DNA of 64,000 nucleotides. It comes from Calonectria ilicicola (lineage: Eukaryota; Ascomycota; Sordariomycetes; Hypocreales; Nectriaceae). Of this stretch, positions 24,337 through 34,920 are shown piece after piece. The translations under genes were made by a program, and so were the position numbers. Every line of letters begins with the position of its first letter. Position 1 is the stretch's first letter. Under the pieces are notes generated by a model that saw nothing but the letters and a program-made list of their open reading frames with translations, searched no databases and was not told the DNA's origin. Location: assembly GCA_020809705.1 (NCBI GenBank), contig CP085831.1:1364001-1428000 (forward strand). The letters are read 5' to 3'.

Positions 24337-24426
24337 TGGACGAACAGGGAATCGAACCCTGGACCACTCCCAGACGATTCGGTCGAATTATGCTAAGGGA
24401 GTATTATACCACTAAACCATTCGCCC
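24337..24426 (-). tRNA. tRNA-Ala (anticodon AGC) with 18-base intron
   Basis: Minus strand. Acceptor GGGCGAA pairs with TTCGTCC and includes the G3:U70 pair that identifies tRNA-Ala, with discriminator A. Anticodon stem CTCCC/GGGAG encloses TTAGCA, an 18-base intron (TAATTCGACCGAATCGTC) after position 37, then T38. The T arm is CAGGG-TTCGATT-CCCTG. The D arm is weakly paired. The coordinates include the discriminator. Confidence 0.88.
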
Positions 24427-25188
24427 GGATTATTACTTATCCATGGGGTAAATTTAGATTAGATGCCATACCAAATGGTTTGGCACGCGCTAATCTTGAC
24501 ATCACATTCCCGTCTATGATAAAATTGATGTGAATACCCCCTTCCTTTGTAGTACAATAGGCTCTATGTTCATTTGACACAATCTATACCTTGTTCGTCG
24601 TTATAATGTAAATTGTGCGACGATTGTATGGAAGCTGGAAAATAATTGGTTCGCCTTAAGTGGGGCTATTTGATTTGTTTGGAACGAGGTATAGGGTGGG
24701 TACCAGTGAGTGAGGAAAGGCAAACAATCGTTGCTTGTGGCTCCAGAAAGGGTTGTTGGGAGTCTTAAATATATGATGAATGGGAATGATGGTGTTTCTA
24801 TGCATCAGCTTCTTGTTTTCCAGAAAATACAAGTTCATGCAAAAGATGCTTAAGGTCTGTCTAGCTGCAGCGGCTGCTTGTTGTACTCAATGACGATCCA
24901 CCGAACTATCTACTGTGCCGAATTGTCTCCTGACATTTCGCGTTTGACAAATGATACACATTGCTGATGTACAAAGTAATCTTGCACAATTTAAACCAAA
25001 AGATCACATATTACGGCGTAGAAAAGCGGGTTCTCGGACCCGAAATTTGCAAGAACATGTGGTACAGGACTAACGAACACTTGATTGGCAATTGCTTAGC
25101 GACCCCGCCCCAACCTGATGTCACGCGGCTAGGCAAATCTCACTTCCTACTTCGACAAGAATCTTTTTGAGTAATATAAATATCGAAG
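24427..25188. other. intergenic between tRNA-Ala and DUF4238 gene
   Basis: No gene seen. A TATA-like GTAATATAAATA lies about 20 bases before the DUF4238 start codon (25189). Confidence 0.5.
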
Positions 25189-27610
25189 ATGCAACCCGAC
25201 AAACAAGAATACCAGCATTACATCCCTCAATTCTTACTCAAGAATTTCTCTTACCAGTTCGTCTGTCCCAGCAATGGCGTTGGGGCGACGAAAAAGAAAT
25301 GTAGAAAATGTCGCCATGAGAAAGGAAAACACCCTGGCGACCTTGTACTGAGCTTCTTGGATATTCGATCTCCAGAATATTCGTTCCAGGAGGCATCAGT
25401 TAAAAGTGTTTGTGGCAAGTACGACATGTATATCAGCTCGAAGAATTCGACCAGGAATCGGCGATATCTGGAGGTAAAATTTAGCAAGCTGGAGAGTAAA
25501 GTCAGTGGCATATATCGCAAGATTATCGAAACCTACGAATCCGGAGAGACCGAAATATGCCTGACAAGAACTCAAAAGGACTTGGTGCGGAAATTTATTT
25601 ACTTGCTCCAACATCGCGGCCCGCAATATTATCACAAGTATGCCGATTTTCAGAGCATTCATGAATATGACGACGATGATAAGGAGCTTCTAGAGCGTTA
25701 CATGGTAAAGAAAGGGTTCGAGTATACGATTGAGGTATGGCTCGAGATTCTAGAAGCGATAATTGATATTGAGATGGATCCGGGCCGCGAATGGCAGGAA
25801 TCTATCAGGAAACAGATTTACAACCTTCACGTTGAAAACTTCATTGATCAAATAGGAGGGAACTACCTTGCCATTTGCACACCTAAAAGTCAATCTGATG
25901 AGTTCATTCTCACCGAGAGTGGATCTAACATCTGGGAAGGATTTACGAAGATCGTTCAAAATAATAGTACAAGCAAATATGCTAGCTCGGGCGCCTTGTT
26001 TCATCAATTTTCCCCATTGTCTCCAAAATTGATGCTAGTTCTTCGAAATACATGTCTTCCTGAGTCATTTGAGGACTCTTTCGAAGATGTGAGAAGGGAA
26101 AAGAACCTCTGGAGACAAATCTATTTTGGCACCTCTGAATCTATTTTGGAGGACTTGCCTGTTAAAAAGGCAGTTTGTCTCGATGCAAGACACAGATATG
26201 CCAAACAAGTACATTCGAAGAACAAAGAGCCGTTGCATGACAAAGATGATGAGTTTTGCTTCAAGTTTTTCAAAATATCTAGGTCAGAAGTACACACGAT
26301 TAACAGTCTGCTACTTGACCACGGTTTTCACAGCTCAAGGATCATCTTTAGAAAACAGGACTCTTTTCTATATCTGTTAGGTTGGTTCTTGCAAGAGCCC
26401 TGTGAAGTAGGAAAGAATATAGATGGAAAGCACAGAGCACCTCAGCTTTTGTACCTGCAAAAACTGGCAGCGTTCATGGAGGACAAAGGAAAGCGCATAA
26501 GTCTGGATTATAACTTACTGCCCTTACACAAAAGTGATTATGGGGAGCTTTCACGATTAGAGAATATGTCAGTAGTGATGATGATGGAGAAAGTCATGAA
26601 TCCAGAGAGGTGTAGCTCCGAGCCATCTCCGTCATTCAATTTTTATTATTATGAACTGGGTATGTTCGATCGATTATACATTTGTAGAGAAAATCTAATT
26701 TTGTGATTCCAGGTGGCACGGAAGCAACGCTTGCACAAGATGAGAGACAAGCCCTATTGATGCTTTTTTTCTGGTGTCGAGTCGAGTACTGGAGCCGGCC
26801 GGCTTCTAAGACAATTAGACGACGTGACCGCTTCCGCATCTTAGATGCATATAGGCGTTTTCCCTGCAGAATATTTTGGTTGTATCTGAAGCAAATTAGA
26901 TACATGCAGTCATCTCTCGAAGAACGAGCGGCATTCACCCAACTTCCATCTAAAAAACACCAAAAAGGCTTGGTAGGAGCAAAGGACTTGCTCGTACATG
27001 GTAAGTTGAGCTTTTCTGATATCTGAAAGATAAACAAGCCTAATAAAAATCCGGCAGCGCATCTACTGGTCGAACCATACAAGCTCAATACTGCCATGTT
27101 TGAAACTTTCGAGAGGCAAATCACAACTTTGGGATACTATCACGAGAACATGTTCATGATCGACTTTTTGCCACAGGTACTCAATAGAGAATGCGACGCA
27201 ATAGAGAGTCCTCATTCGTGTGAGTATGATTGTCAAAATTGATAAAACGCTCCTAGATCCGCTGATTATTGGTAGTGATCTCTGATAAGCAGTCATTTGA
27301 TTATGAGAATTCTACGAATGAAGAAAATGTCTGCGTATTTGGAGAAGAAAAAGCTGCCAACTCCACAAAAGGAGAGATCGAAGTACCCTTGACTAGATCT
27401 GCACGTGAATCAGAGAGAGACGATTTAGACAGACGAATGGGCTATTACCTCATTTTATTCTTCTTTATCATTATTCTTATCCTTTTCATTACTACCTGGC
27501 TGATTCGCATGCTGTTGTATCAAATATGTATCTGGCTGTCTTGGTTGTTAGTGCTTCTCTTGTGGGAATGTGTTCAAATGTTTTTCTTCAGCCTTAACAT
27601 GTCAGAGTGA
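25189..27610 (+). CDS. DUF4238-family protein with C-terminal membrane hairpin, 4 exons
   Basis: Exons 25189-26659, 26713-27000, 27058-27219 and 27276-27610 close in phase to 751 residues. The N-terminus YQHYIPQFLLKNFS is the hallmark of the DUF4238 family. It is followed by a CxxC pair (KCRKCRHEK) and the family's helical and LTESG regions (FILTESGSNIW). A second part has the RRDRFRILDAYRRFP segment. The last exon encodes an acidic/charged stretch and then two adjacent hydrophobic segments (about residues 690-745: YLILFFFIIILILFITTWLI, then CIWLSWLLVLLLW), a likely membrane hairpin. DUF4238 proteins occur in bacteria, phage and fungi and have no established activity that I know of. The membrane end is separate from the recognisable domain and could be a fusion. 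Confidence 0.75.
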
Positions 27611-28263
27611 TGGGAGATGTCTGAAGACGTATTCGGGGAAAGCACCTGTGAAGACGAAATTGAGTAATGAATGCTCTAGTTGTAAAAAATCCGAAAAGAC
27701 GCTGTGTACTCTGATAGTGTGGTCTAAATCCCCGCGAGGCGATAAAGGACTGTCTCTAGGCTTTGATTCAATTCGTTAGAAAACCACCGCGATGGCTCGG
27801 CGGTTAAGCATGTCTAGGAATGGAATGGCGTTATGACTGGGTGCGATTACGTCTTGCAATCTTTGGCGCTAGACAATACATTGCTATTGGCTTTTGGATG
27901 CTGAGTGGCTTTGAGAATATGGGTGGTCGGATTTGGAGTGGCCTTCTAACTTGAAACGCCCCACATCAGCCGCACGAGGCTGGCGGCACGATGATCCAAA
28001 ATACTTGATACAAAGGACAGGTAATTAGCAGTTACGATTTATTTATTTAGCGCGCGGTATTATGAACTGCGGTATTACGAACAATTGCTGCGCCCCCTTG
28101 CCATACGTGCTAGATTGTATAAGTACTTGGACCCAGCCCCTCGCCCACTTCTTCCCCCGCACACGACAGCTTGCTCTGTATAGTGTGCGTCAATTTACTG
28201 CAACTTAAGATACCCAAAAAATACACCCGACATCCAAATTATTCTTATCACTGATCCTGGATC
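27611..28263. other. intergenic, promoter of the 32-residue-repeat gene
   Basis: No gene. It contains a directly repeated 14-mer at 28054-28082, a TATA-like GTATAAGTA near 28117, and a C/T-rich leader before the ATG at 28264. Confidence 0.5.
28054..28082 (+). promoter_or_regulatory. tandem 14-mer GCGGTATTAYGAAC
   Basis: GCGGTATTATGAAC (28054-28067) and GCGGTATTACGAAC (28069-28082) are repeated head to tail with a period of 15 bases, about 200 bases before the repeat-protein start. They could be a double binding site. No factor is known to me for this sequence. Confidence 0.35.
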
Positions 28264-29634
28264 ATGGCCAAACTTTCGCAAGAGATACAAAGAAATCAAT
28301 CGCCAGCCCTCGATCGGAGAGGCAAGATGGGTGATGAACCTGTCCCATGCGGCCCGTCAAAACCTGACAGAGATTCAAACGCATCTGAAAAATATTCACC
28401 GCTCTCTCTGCCCGAAGGAGGCAGAACTGGCAGTGATGATCTTGATGCAATGACTAATGACTGCGAGCGAGCACAAAAATTGCTACCAGGCTCACCAAAC
28501 CAAGGCACCCTGGCCCGTCGCGATAGTCTTGTGGCTGCACCACAAACCAAACTCGCGACTGCTAAGGCCAATACAGTCGGAGAACTCAGGGCCCAAGATA
28601 ACTCCACCAGTGTAGTCGGCGATATTCACTATACTCACAATATTCACATTAGCATTCAACAAGAATTGCCAGTTACGACGAGCTGTACCAATTCTCATAC
28701 ACTCTCCGATCAACATCAAATCGGGAATCTTCGCCATCAATATCAATCAATGTGGACAAAAACTGACAGTATCATCAAAAATATCACACCCCTATCGTTT
28801 TTAAATAAAAAACCGACGCTCATCAATCCACCATCACTAGCCATGTCCCCCGATATCGCAAAGCAGGTACTAGCCGCGGCAAAGGATGACCACAATGGCA
28901 GGGCTTTGATGAAACATTTGCTAGATCAAAAAACGAATAATTTTATTATCACAGAGGAGGTGCTCTGCCGTGCGGCGAATAACTGGGGAAACGGGCTGGA
29001 AGTAATGGATTTGCTTCTTGACCGTAGAGGAAGCACAATTCAAATTACCGAAGAGGTGATGAAGGTCGCAGCGAGGAATGACAAAACCGGCCAAAATATG
29101 GTGGCACTTTTGCTAGACAAGAAGGGAGCACACATTACTATCACTCAAGATATCCTTGTAGCCGCAGCCAGAAACGATGGGAATGGCGAGAAAGTGATGC
29201 GATTATTGCTTCATCGACGAGGGTCTGAGGTTGCCATCACGGAGGAGGTATTAGAGGCTGCAGCAAACAACTGGGGCAATGGCAGAGAGATTCTAACCTT
29301 ACTTCTAAATGAGAGGGGAAATGAGATTAAAATCACTGAAGAGGTGCTGGAGGTCGCAGCAAAGAACGATGGAAATGGTGGTGACGTAATGAAAGTTCTC
29401 TTGGATTTGAAAGGAGACGACATTGTCATCACAGAAAATGTCTTGAAAGGAGCAGCGAATAATTGGGGAAATGGCCCAGAAGTCATGGAAGTACTGCTGA
29501 ACTGGCAAGGAGGGGAAATGGTGAATATCACTAAAAGGGTCAGAGATGTTGCCGCACAGAACTCCCAGAACGGCAAGGAAGTGATGGCTGTTATACGGAG
29601 CTGGGAAGAAAGAAGATCTCGCAATGGTGAATAG
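28264..29634 (+). CDS. protein with eight 32-residue ITEEV...GNG...LLL repeats
   Basis: Single exon, 456 residues. The N-terminal ~190 residues are polar and probably unstructured except for a short segment alternating hydrophobic and polar residues (VVGDIHYTHNIHISIQQ, about 117-133). From about residue 194 to 447 there are eight units of 32 residues with consensus ITEEVLxxAAxNxGNGxEVMxLLLDxRG. Units with NNWGNG alternate with units with RND/KND..GNG, suggesting a 64-residue duplication unit. The repeat resembles the short helical repeats found at the C-terminus of many fungal NACHT/STAND proteins (ankyrin-like solenoids). Here it stands alone, without a nucleotide-binding domain. Likely a protein-binding scaffold; partner unknown. 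Confidence 0.8.
   Translation: MAKLSQEIQRNQSPALDRRGKMGDEPVPCGPSKPDRDSNASEKYSPLSLPEGGRTGSDDLDAMTNDCERAQKLLPGSPNQGTLARRDSLVAAPQTKLATAKANTVGELRAQDNSTSVVGDIHYTHNIHISIQQELPVTTSCTNSHTLSDQHQIGNLRHQYQSMWTKTDSIIKNITPLSFLNKKPTLINPPSLAMSPDIAKQVLAAAKDDHNGRALMKHLLDQKTNNFIITEEVLCRAANNWGNGLEVMDLLLDRRGSTIQITEEVMKVAARNDKTGQNMVALLLDKKGAHITITQDILVAAARNDGNGEKVMRLLLHRRGSEVAITEEVLEAAANNWGNGREILTLLLNERGNEIKITEEVLEVAAKNDGNGGDVMKVLLDLKGDDIVITENVLKGAANNWGNGPEVMEVLLNWQGGEMVNITKRVRDVAAQNSQNGKEVMAVIRSWEERRSRNGE
28843..29604 (+). repeat. eight coding repeats of 96 bases
   Basis: The 32-codon units are imperfect at the DNA level; the third and later units share runs such as ATCAC(A/G/T)GA(G/A)GAGGT and AATGG(C/T/A). Unequal crossing-over could change the copy number. 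Confidence 0.7.
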
Positions 29635-31069
29635 CACCCGTTAGCTGAGATTATTGCTCATTGGTATCATGCATTATAAATTGTCCGTATTCAACAGGTT
29701 CTAACTGATCAATCTCGTCACTTCCTGGAGGTTGCCCCCTGCCTAATAGCTTAAACGCATTTTCTTTACTCTTCTGGGTGCTAAAAGCTGCACGTCGAGG
29801 GAGGTAACAGAAGTCAGATTTGATAAAATTCTGTTGTTGTAATACTTAAGCAAATAATTGTTCCATCATTGATTAGTATTGAATCTAGCCTTTGCTTCAA
29901 AGGGCGCCTGCTCTTGTGAGAAGGAAACAGTAGATATTGCCGCTAAGGTAAGAACAGTGAGATGCAGAAAACGGGGCCCATACCCACCCTTTGACAGTGA
30001 CCAAGACTGGATACTCCAAAGGGTTCCAAATTTTCAGTTTTCTTGATGCCTGATGTGAAGAGATTTCCGGCTGTTGCACACACCCAGTGGCTAAGCCGCT
30101 TCATCCTGTTGATAAACTCGACGAGATCCAGTTGTTGTGCCACTCTCAAACACCCGTCCAAACTTTATAGCTTTATACCACAAATCTTGGTTTGTGATAA
30201 ACAATATACACCATTTCCTAATAAAAAAAGAATAAATGGGTATCCACATCTCGTCTTTGTAGGCCGTAGCTCCCATTAGACCTCCAGCCGGCTATCACGT
30301 TATTTCAACTGTTAACAAGATATTTCATAATAGTTCTGTTGTTAGGATAAAGTTTTTATCCGTTATTTCTTAGTCATGAGAATCATATTGAACACTTCCT
30401 GATTTCGTTTGATAAGTGACATTAGGTCGACGCAGATTATCGAGCTGTGCCCCGTCCTCTACAACGTCCTCGTTCCGCCTTTTTTTTGTCGTGTGGGATT
30501 TATGATAAATTGAGGTGGTTCTAGTCATTGAGGCGGCGGGAGAGGCATCAAGAGTTGGGTCGTTTGGTCCCAACCCACTTTGGTGAACGGGATGAGAACT
30601 ATGCGAGAGTAGACAAGATCAGCCCGGATAAATGTGCCACCGTCACCTTTACTTGTTTTGATTGGATTAAGGTGACCAGCTTCAAATTTTCCTGTTCATC
30701 TGCAGCCTCATTCGACACGCACCAGTAACGCCCCTCCGGGACCCAAGTTTAGCCGATCCCCGTTGAAGCAGGCTTCAGCCAACAACATTCTTCAGAGCCT
30801 TAACTCCTTATCAACTAGAGGATTACACCACACCGCTGACATTAGACCACATTCCAAAACAGGTAAGAAACGGACTGTTCGCTTGCATCAAATGCGACTT
30901 TATCTCCACTAATACCCTTTCCGCTGCCGTCACGGTAAACTAACCTCTTTTGGTTCTGCTTTAGCTGGCAGCCTTGCGTTGCGTTATATCTCGCAAACCA
31001 ACCCTGGGATACTACAACTTCAATCTCTTCTTTGATCTTATCCTAGTCTACACAGACTTTCAAGCAAAT
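29635..31069. other. intergenic with 5' UTR intron of the RelA/SpoT-kinase gene
   Basis: About 1.4 kb. A good intron (GTAAGA at 30863, CTAAC branch, CTTTAG ending 30964) lies in the apparent 5' UTR of the next gene. A 52-codon frame on the minus strand (30531-30373) has plausible codon usage but no recognisable motif. Confidence 0.45.
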
Positions 31070-33223
31070 ATGGCGTCAAAATCACTGGCTCTTCTCCCAT
31101 CTGACCTTGAGGGCGGTTTGAGCGAACCACTGCAAAATCGAATCGACGAAGCGATTGGCGAATTTAGTCAACGACAACCGATCATCGACGTATTCGTGGC
31201 GGAGGTTTGGCCCATTCTAGAAGCCGAGTATGGGAACATGGTCGGAGATATAAGCGACTTCTGCAACAAACAACTGAACAACGAGGGTATCTCTTGTACC
31301 ACCAAGACTCGAACTAAATCGATTGAATCGATAAGAACCACTTTAGAACGTCATCAGAGGAAGCTATCAGATACCAAAGAAGAACCCTTGCGTGGTCTCC
31401 AGGATATATTTGACAAAGTCCGTGATCTCGCCGCGATCCAAATCGTGGTGGACTATCGGTCTGATATCGGCAATGTCACCGCTTTCATCCATAAGACGTT
31501 TAAAGCTCGCCAGGCTCCAAGGTATTTCTCACCACCTCTAAAAAACAGAGATATTTGGAAACCATTATTTGGAGCATACGAGACGTGCAATCATTATGTC
31601 GAGATAAAACGAGACATGATCAGCCCTCTGTCGAAATATTGCGGTGTGATGTTCGAAATACAGCTCACAGATATTGCAGAAAGCCTTTACAACAGATTTG
31701 CTCATCCCTTGTTGTACAAGAAATCGAGCGGAGAGCCCAGCTGGCAAGATGAGATAGTTGTTGACATGTCCCATGGAATATCTCTTCTATACTCGCTCTG
31801 TTTAGTATATATGGAAGACAGATTCAAAGGCCGCGATAGCGAAACAATAATAGACGCCATGAAGCAAGCTGAAGCAAATGAAGACCTCGACGTGTTGGCG
31901 GAGGCAACGCCTAGGCGGCTGGGATCTGACACGAATGACCCCACCCTCCCTGGTGGCAAACCTTCTTTGAAGAGACCTGCACCCTTTAGCGAAATCATCT
32001 CTATGAAGGCGCTAAAAAGGACACTTGACAATTCAATCAATGACACCCATTTCACTGATAGCCTTCAAGGACTCGTCAGCCAGAGGCGTGACGCCGATGG
32101 CGCGTATCAAGGCTGTGGGTCTGAGGCAGTTAAATTGACAAGCCAGAAATACCAGAACATCGACATTCAACAACACGCAAGTAACCCATTATCAACGAAT
32201 ACCCCTGATCTGGCAGCTCAAGCCACAGATAAGTCTATATTTGCCATTAGCGGGCCATCCTATATCTCTCCAATAGGACAATTGGATGATCACATCACCG
32301 ATCTTGGATATGATGATGAGCCTGATTATCAACACTTGACTCCACTTGGTTCTGGCGCATTTGCAGCGGTTGATAAAGTTAAACAGCGAACCACGGGCAG
32401 AATATTTGCCAGGAAATCATTTCACGAAAACAAAGGAATCGATCACGCTGAGACGAGTTTCTTGAAAGAAGTTCGTGCACTCAAGATTCTTCGTTCTGAC
32501 AACTGCGAAAACGTGGTCAAACTGTTTGATGCCTACACTTGCAAAGCTCGCTCCCAGTTCTGCCTCATTATTACACCGGTCGCAAATGAAGGCAATTTGA
32601 TGACAAGATTAGAGAGATATTTCAATGATTCCAGCTCCATTGACGAAGATATTGCGGCCTTTTTCACCAGAACCTTAGTTGGGCTAGCTTCAGGTCTGTC
32701 CTTTCTTCATGACCACAAAATCCGGCACAAAGACATATGCCCAGAGAATATCCTGATCCATTATGGGAAAGTTATCTTTACTGATTTTGGTGTTTCCGGG
32801 GATTGGTGCAAAGACATCAGCAGCACCACCGCAAGTAGTTATGCTGTTCGGCATAACCACTACCTTTATGCAGCGCCTGAACTACTCCTAGACAAACCAG
32901 AGCCCAGAAATGATCGATCAGATGTGTTTTCGGTTGGCTGTATTTATTTCGACATAATAGCCATCATGACAAACGCAAATGAACTAAGGTCGTACACAAT
33001 ATGGGGTGGAGGAGGAGGTTATGGTCACAAAAACAATATTGAACAACTGCAAATCGTTAGACGATATGCTAGAGAAGCTGGAGGTTTATGTGCTACTATG
33101 CTTCAAAGAGTTCGAGATGATCGGCCAAATGCTTCGAGGGTGTTGCAACTGGTCCAGAGATTTACAGTTATGTCTAGAATTTGGGAAACTGGCTGTACAA
33201 ACGATAACCTCTGTCAGGATTGA
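31070..33223 (+). CDS. RelA/SpoT-like nucleotidyltransferase domain fused to protein kinase
   Basis: One exon, 717 residues from the ATG at 31070 (MASKSLALLPSDLEGG), preceded by a 5' UTR intron. Residues about 40-220 match the RelA/SpoT synthetase fold: RTKSIESI (81-88) fits the ATP-binding RxKxxxS motif, VRDLAAIQIVVDY (117-129) the metal-Asp strand, and FEIQLTDIAESLYNRFAHPL (195-214) the ExQ end of the domain. The Arg usual after the metal Asp is Gln124 and the YxSxH stretch is altered, so alarmone synthesis is uncertain. Residues about 420-690 form a Ser/Thr kinase with all key residues: GSGAFAAV, FARKSF, HKDICPENI (catalytic Asp), DFG, AAPE, SDVFSVG. It plausibly couples nucleotide signalling or binding to phosphorylation. 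The last ~20 residues could be altered by an unseen 3' intron. Confidence 0.85.
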   Translation: MASKSLALLPSDLEGGLSEPLQNRIDEAIGEFSQRQPIIDVFVAEVWPILEAEYGNMVGDISDFCNKQLNNEGISCTTKTRTKSIESIRTTLERHQRKLSDTKEEPLRGLQDIFDKVRDLAAIQIVVDYRSDIGNVTAFIHKTFKARQAPRYFSPPLKNRDIWKPLFGAYETCNHYVEIKRDMISPLSKYCGVMFEIQLTDIAESLYNRFAHPLLYKKSSGEPSWQDEIVVDMSHGISLLYSLCLVYMEDRFKGRDSETIIDAMKQAEANEDLDVLAEATPRRLGSDTNDPTLPGGKPSLKRPAPFSEIISMKALKRTLDNSINDTHFTDSLQGLVSQRRDADGAYQGCGSEAVKLTSQKYQNIDIQQHASNPLSTNTPDLAAQATDKSIFAISGPSYISPIGQLDDHITDLGYDDEPDYQHLTPLGSGAFAAVDKVKQRTTGRIFARKSFHENKGIDHAETSFLKEVRALKILRSDNCENVVKLFDAYTCKARSQFCLIITPVANEGNLMTRLERYFNDSSSIDEDIAAFFTRTLVGLASGLSFLHDHKIRHKDICPENILIHYGKVIFTDFGVSGDWCKDISSTTASSYAVRHNHYLYAAPELLLDKPEPRNDRSDVFSVGCIYFDIIAIMTNANELRSYTIWGGGGGYGHKNNIEQLQIVRRYAREAGGLCATMLQRVRDDRPNASRVLQLVQRFTVMSRIWETGCTNDNLCQD

Positions 33224-33489
33224 GTGGAGTTGGAACCTGGTTGGAACTAAGGACCAGCTTCCGTTGCAACCACCTAGGCTTGGTACGATCATTTTTACCG
33301 TTTGTAGGCCTGTGATATATCTTGGAACTACTGTTGTAATATACTCCTTTTTTAATTAATCTCCGACGCCAAGACAGGAACTGTGGTCATACTCGATTTC
33401 ATTCTACCTATTCCACCCCCAATAATCCACAACATATATCTCTTTTGTGGCGTCATTCGTCCAATACCGATCTCAACTCGATTCTCTAA

Positions 33490-34920
33490 TTACTTTGGAT
33501 CCACCCTGATATTCTCAAACTGATATCCACGGAAATTCCCATTTTGCCCAAGATTAATTACTGTAAAGTGGATCGGAGCTATAGGGTTGAGGTGCTTGAG
33601 ACGGGCACACCAGTCTTTGTCTAGGGCAGGTCCACCTCTACAAAAAGCAAACTGAATGCAAACCAAGTTATGAAAATATGATAGTTCCTTCTCCACCCAT
33701 GATTGTAACTTGTTAAATATCGCGTCTGAATCCCACTCAGAGTTGGCTTGACACATCAAATCGTCTGTGAAGGCGACGAACTGTACCCTGCTGGGTAACA
33801 GCTCAGCAATTGGCTTGGTTAGATATGGGGAGAGTGTCATCAAAAGGACCCACGGAACAGTGACAGTCTTCAACCGCATCATTTGGCCGAGGCAGTCAAA
33901 TGAGCCATCTAAGCCCACATAAGGAGATTCAGGGTCTCTGAAATATGATGGGGAACTGAAACCGATTTTGAGTTCTTCGAGCGTGTTGTCAACTTTCAAC
34001 AATGCTTCATCGAGCAAATCTAAATCAACAATGGGGTTCGATAGGAAATTATCGTATCCCTCTAAAACGGTGCAGGTCCAAGAGAGGTCTTTGAGACTCT
34101 TGGAAACTGACAAGATATCTTTCAGGCGAGCCTCTCGAACATGTTCGAGCTTTAGTACTGACACAGTGGTATTCGGCTCCTTGGCGGGCCATCTGAAGAC
34201 TTTGGGGTTCAAAATTGGCACATTGAGAGATTTAATTGATGGCATATAGAAAAATGGCAAAATGTCAGCGTTTTTCTGAATATTATGTTCAGCATGTGAG
34301 CTGAGTTGATAGTTGATGGATACATGCTGGAGGCTTTGAAAGTTATGTAGACCAGTGTCTACTTCTGTGCCCTGGCACAGAGCCGCTCTGAGCATGTGAC
34401 CCAACATTCTGGTTCCGAACACGAAGCGAAACTTTAGGTCCAGCTTCTGTATATTCGGCACCATGGAGAGCAAAAGTGCCAGCTCTGAATCCGTGGATTC
34501 AAGGCGCTTGAAGCGCTCGACCCAGCTCGCAGGCTCGAATCTCGACGCCCACAAGGTGAATTTGTCAATCTTTTCGAGGTCCAATGTCATTGCGGCATAC
34601 TCTGGATCATTCCACGACTTTGCATAGGCTCTTGGGCCAGGTTCATTATATCCCCACTCCTTGAGTGTCAGCTTTTTGATATACTGGGCCACCTCGGGCC
34701 GGGAGATGAGAGTCCGCAAGAGTGGCTTCAGCTTCAAGACCGACTCTGCCTTTGCACTGATATCTATGTGATAATACAACACTGGTTCGGAGAGGGCACG
34801 CAGGGGTTTGCTGACCAGGCTGAGCGTGGCCAGGTCACTTCTAGGAAGTTGATCGAGGATTACGCGCTGTATTTCCACAGGAAAGTCATACAGCGGCGCC
34901 GCGGTTCCGGGACCAGACAT
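33490..34920 (-). CDS. F-box protein
   Basis: Single exon, 476 residues from the ATG at 34920 (MSGPGTAAPLYDFPVEIQ). The F-box is at residues about 10-50: LYDFPVEIQRVILDQLPRSD, LATLSLVSKPLRALSEPVLY. The rest looks like irregular leucine-rich sequence (LEKIDKFTLWAS, IQKLDLKFRF, LQHVSINYQL, SLKDLSWTC), as in fungal F-box/LRR-like proteins. By family it would be a substrate adaptor of an SCF ubiquitin ligase; the substrate is unknown. An upstream non-ATG extension is open but has no start codon. Confidence 0.82.
   Translation of the reverse strand: MSGPGTAAPLYDFPVEIQRVILDQLPRSDLATLSLVSKPLRALSEPVLYYHIDISAKAESVLKLKPLLRTLISRPEVAQYIKKLTLKEWGYNEPGPRAYAKSWNDPEYAAMTLDLEKIDKFTLWASRFEPASWVERFKRLESTDSELALLLSMVPNIQKLDLKFRFVFGTRMLGHMLRAALCQGTEVDTGLHNFQSLQHVSINYQLSSHAEHNIQKNADILPFFYMPSIKSLNVPILNPKVFRWPAKEPNTTVSVLKLEHVREARLKDILSVSKSLKDLSWTCTVLEGYDNFLSNPIVDLDLLDEALLKVDNTLEELKIGFSSPSYFRDPESPYVGLDGSFDCLGQMMRLKTVTVPWVLLMTLSPYLTKPIAELLPSRVQFVAFTDDLMCQANSEWDSDAIFNKLQSWVEKELSYFHNLVCIQFAFCRGGPALDKDWCARLKHLNPIAPIHFTVINLGQNGNFRGYQFENIRVDPK

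Noticed and set aside
30373..30531. 52-codon minus-strand frame with reasonable codon usage
   Set aside because: No motif, no clear upstream exon or promoter; not enough to call a gene.
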